NCBI GenBank assembly: GCA_041573795.1
Contig: JBFFQB010000077.1
Location: forward strand, 1-16,236
DNA length: 16,236 nucleotides
From: E44-bin32 sp041573795
Lineage (GTDB): Bacteria > Chloroflexota > Anaerolineae > Anaerolineales > E44-bin32
Reading direction: 5' to 3'
In this document: positions 14,886 to 16,236 of the stretch, in pieces
Position numbering within the stretch: the first letter of the stretch is position 1
Layout: each line of letters opens with the position of its first letter
Position numbers and translations under genes: made by a program
Notes under the pieces: model-generated
Databases searched by the model: none
Seen by the model: only the letters and a program-made list of their open reading frames with translations
Told to the model about the DNA's origin: nothing

Positions 14886-16236
14886 TTGGAAACAATCACG
14901 AAGAACAAAGGACAACTCCTGGTTGTCTTGTTAGCGATACTCTTTCTCGTTGGGATGCTGCTGTTCCACCCCTTCAGATTTCGTTTCGAATTCGACTTCG
15001 ATGAGGGGGTCAACCTGATCAAAGCCATGCTGAGCATGCAGGGCTATCAGATATACACTGACTTTTGGAGTGACCAGCCACCAGTTCTCACTGTCTTGCT
15101 TTCGTTACTATTTCGCGTGCTTGGCTTGAACGTCAATGCGGGAAGGCTGCTTGTTTTGGGCTTTTCTGCTTTACTGCTTGGGGCGGCGATGGAGTATTTA
15201 CGCAGGAAATGGGGCATTCTGCACGCGATCCTGGGCTTGATCTTAATCATTACGGTGCCGTTTTATACCAAGCTCAGCGTATCGATCATGATCGGGCTCC
15301 CCTCGATAGCCTTTGCCATGGCGGCTTTTTTAACGTTGATATATTGGCACGAGAGCGCTGGCGAACCCTGGCTCGTTTTGTCAGGTGCGCTCCTGGCCCT
15401 ATCGATGATGACGAAGATATGGACCGTTATCCTGGCGCCCATCTTTTTTGCAGGTATTTTGATTCAGAAAGCCGGTTGGCAACAGAACAAGATCGATCTG
15501 CGTCCGTCCAGGCGCCCTTTGATCCTTTGGACCGGCGGATTTATCCTTGTTATGGGGATCATTCTTCTCTTTGTTGTGCGGCCGAGCAATATCGCAGAAC
15601 TTATTATTCCTCATCTTGATGCGAGCCAGACCGATACCATGCAGACGTTGGCCGAAGACGGAAGAGTTATATCTTTCTTAGATGATTCAACCGCCCTATT
15701 TTTGCTTGTGCCATTTGGTTTGGTCCAGGTCGTACGATCGAAGTCCTGGCATGCGCTCTACTTGATTGCGTGGGCTCTGGCTGGACTTCTCTTACTCACC
15801 TGGAACGCACCATTCTGGTATCACCATCAACTGCTTATCACCTTGCCCTCTGCCATATTGGGCTCCATTGCAATAGGATCAGCGGCGACCGAGCTCAGAG
15901 AAAGGTTTCGGGCTGCCAGGCTCTGGAGGCCGCGATCGTTATACTTGCTAACGGTATTGGGATTATCCACAGTTCTTGCATATCAGCGGATTCCCCCGAC
16001 CCTAAATAATTTTAGGATTGATCTACCGAACTTTGGCACGTATGAGCCCAGCGATCAGGTCGACTTTGAGATCGTCGCTCTCATCGGAAAATATGCCGAC
16101 CAGACGCATTATCTATTCACCGATCGACCGATGTACGCCTTTCGCAGTGGTATGCGCGTTCACCCTGGATTGGCTGTGATCACACAGAAGAGATATACCA
16201 CGGGAGAACCATCCCAAGAAGAAATCGCGGCTATTC
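14886..16236 (+). CDS. GT-C-like membrane glycosyltransferase (PMT_2/GT39-type), 3' end beyond the window
   Basis: The reading frame runs open to the window end, giving 450 residues so far. TTG 14886 is chosen as start because GGGAG lies seven bases upstream and a typical signal-anchor follows at once (QLLVVLLAILFLVGMLLF). Residues 35-42 read EFDFDEGV; D39-E40 is the acidic motif of the first outer loop in PMT/ArnT-like enzymes, and the next segment, GYQIYTDFWSDQPPVLTVL, matches the 'G..Y.D.....PP' element of that family. Multiple membrane spans follow to about residue 370, then a soluble part starts (FEIVALIGKYADQTHYLF). It would transfer a sugar from a lipid carrier to an acceptor outside the cell. 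The acceptor is unknown. It is divergent from the other GT-C-like gene, suggesting a cell-surface glycan or lipid modification locus continuing to the right. Confidence 0.8.
   Translation, partial: METITKNKGQLLVVLLAILFLVGMLLFHPFRFRFEFDFDEGVNLIKAMLSMQGYQIYTDFWSDQPPVLTVLLSLLFRVLGLNVNAGRLLVLGFSALLLGAAMEYLRRKWGILHAILGLILIITVPFYTKLSVSIMIGLPSIAFAMAAFLTLIYWHESAGEPWLVLSGALLALSMMTKIWTVILAPIFFAGILIQKAGWQQNKIDLRPSRRPLILWTGGFILVMGIILLFVVRPSNIAELIIPHLDASQTDTMQTLAEDGRVISFLDDSTALFLLVPFGLVQVVRSKSWHALYLIAWALAGLLLLTWNAPFWYHHQLLITLPSAILGSIAIGSAATELRERFRAARLWRPRSLYLLTVLGLSTVLAYQRIPPTLNNFRIDLPNFGTYEPSDQVDFEIVALIGKYADQTHYLFTDRPMYAFRSGMRVHPGLAVITQKRYTTGEPSQEEIAAI

Overview
The window looks like a chromosomal segment of a free-living Chloroflexota bacterium, most likely Anaerolineae. 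This is inferred from the gene types and is not proven: AglFG-type sugar permeases, a lipoprotein-like beta-propeller hybrid kinase, a DUF389 protein with a threonine/proline-rich linker ending in an SH3-like domain, and GT-C membrane glycosyltransferases. Coding density is high. Three junctions are ATGA overlaps, and TTG starts appear to be used several times. No RNA gene, CRISPR array, insertion sequence or phage gene was seen. No gene-free stretch exceeds about 300 bases.

Region 1 (1-4644, plus strand) is a sugar uptake and hydrolysis locus. It holds the 3' end of an extracellular solute-binding protein, a strong hairpin, two permeases that I recognise as AglF and AglG (alpha-glucoside type), a second long imperfect palindrome, and a GH63-like (alpha/alpha)6-barrel glycosidase. 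No ABC ATPase is present, so the importer probably uses a shared MsmX/AglK/UgpC-type ATPase encoded elsewhere. The outstanding feature is in AglG: the extracytoplasmic loop after TM1 contains what reads as a complete class I cytochrome c domain, with CASCH for haem attachment and a plausible distal Met. That would put a haem on the outside face of a sugar ABC importer.

Region 2 (4651-11715, minus strand) is a signalling cluster followed by a two-gene unit. A 1367-residue hybrid histidine kinase has a lipobox, 14 propeller repeats, a Y_Y_Y domain, one TM, HisKA, HATPase and REC. It overlaps a REC-PP2C (RsbU/SpoIIE-like) response regulator. Downstream, a small COG4087-type HAD protein and a DUF389/SH3 membrane protein overlap by 4 bases. 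They seem to have their own sigma70-like promoter inside the longer HAD reading frame, which also moves the HAD start to a TTG at 6302.

Region 3 (11893-16236) holds a SagB-type nitroreductase (plus), a convergent 678-residue GT-C-like membrane protein (minus), and a divergent second GT-C-like membrane protein (plus) that runs off the window end.

All assignments come from reading motifs by eye. No alignment or database search was run.
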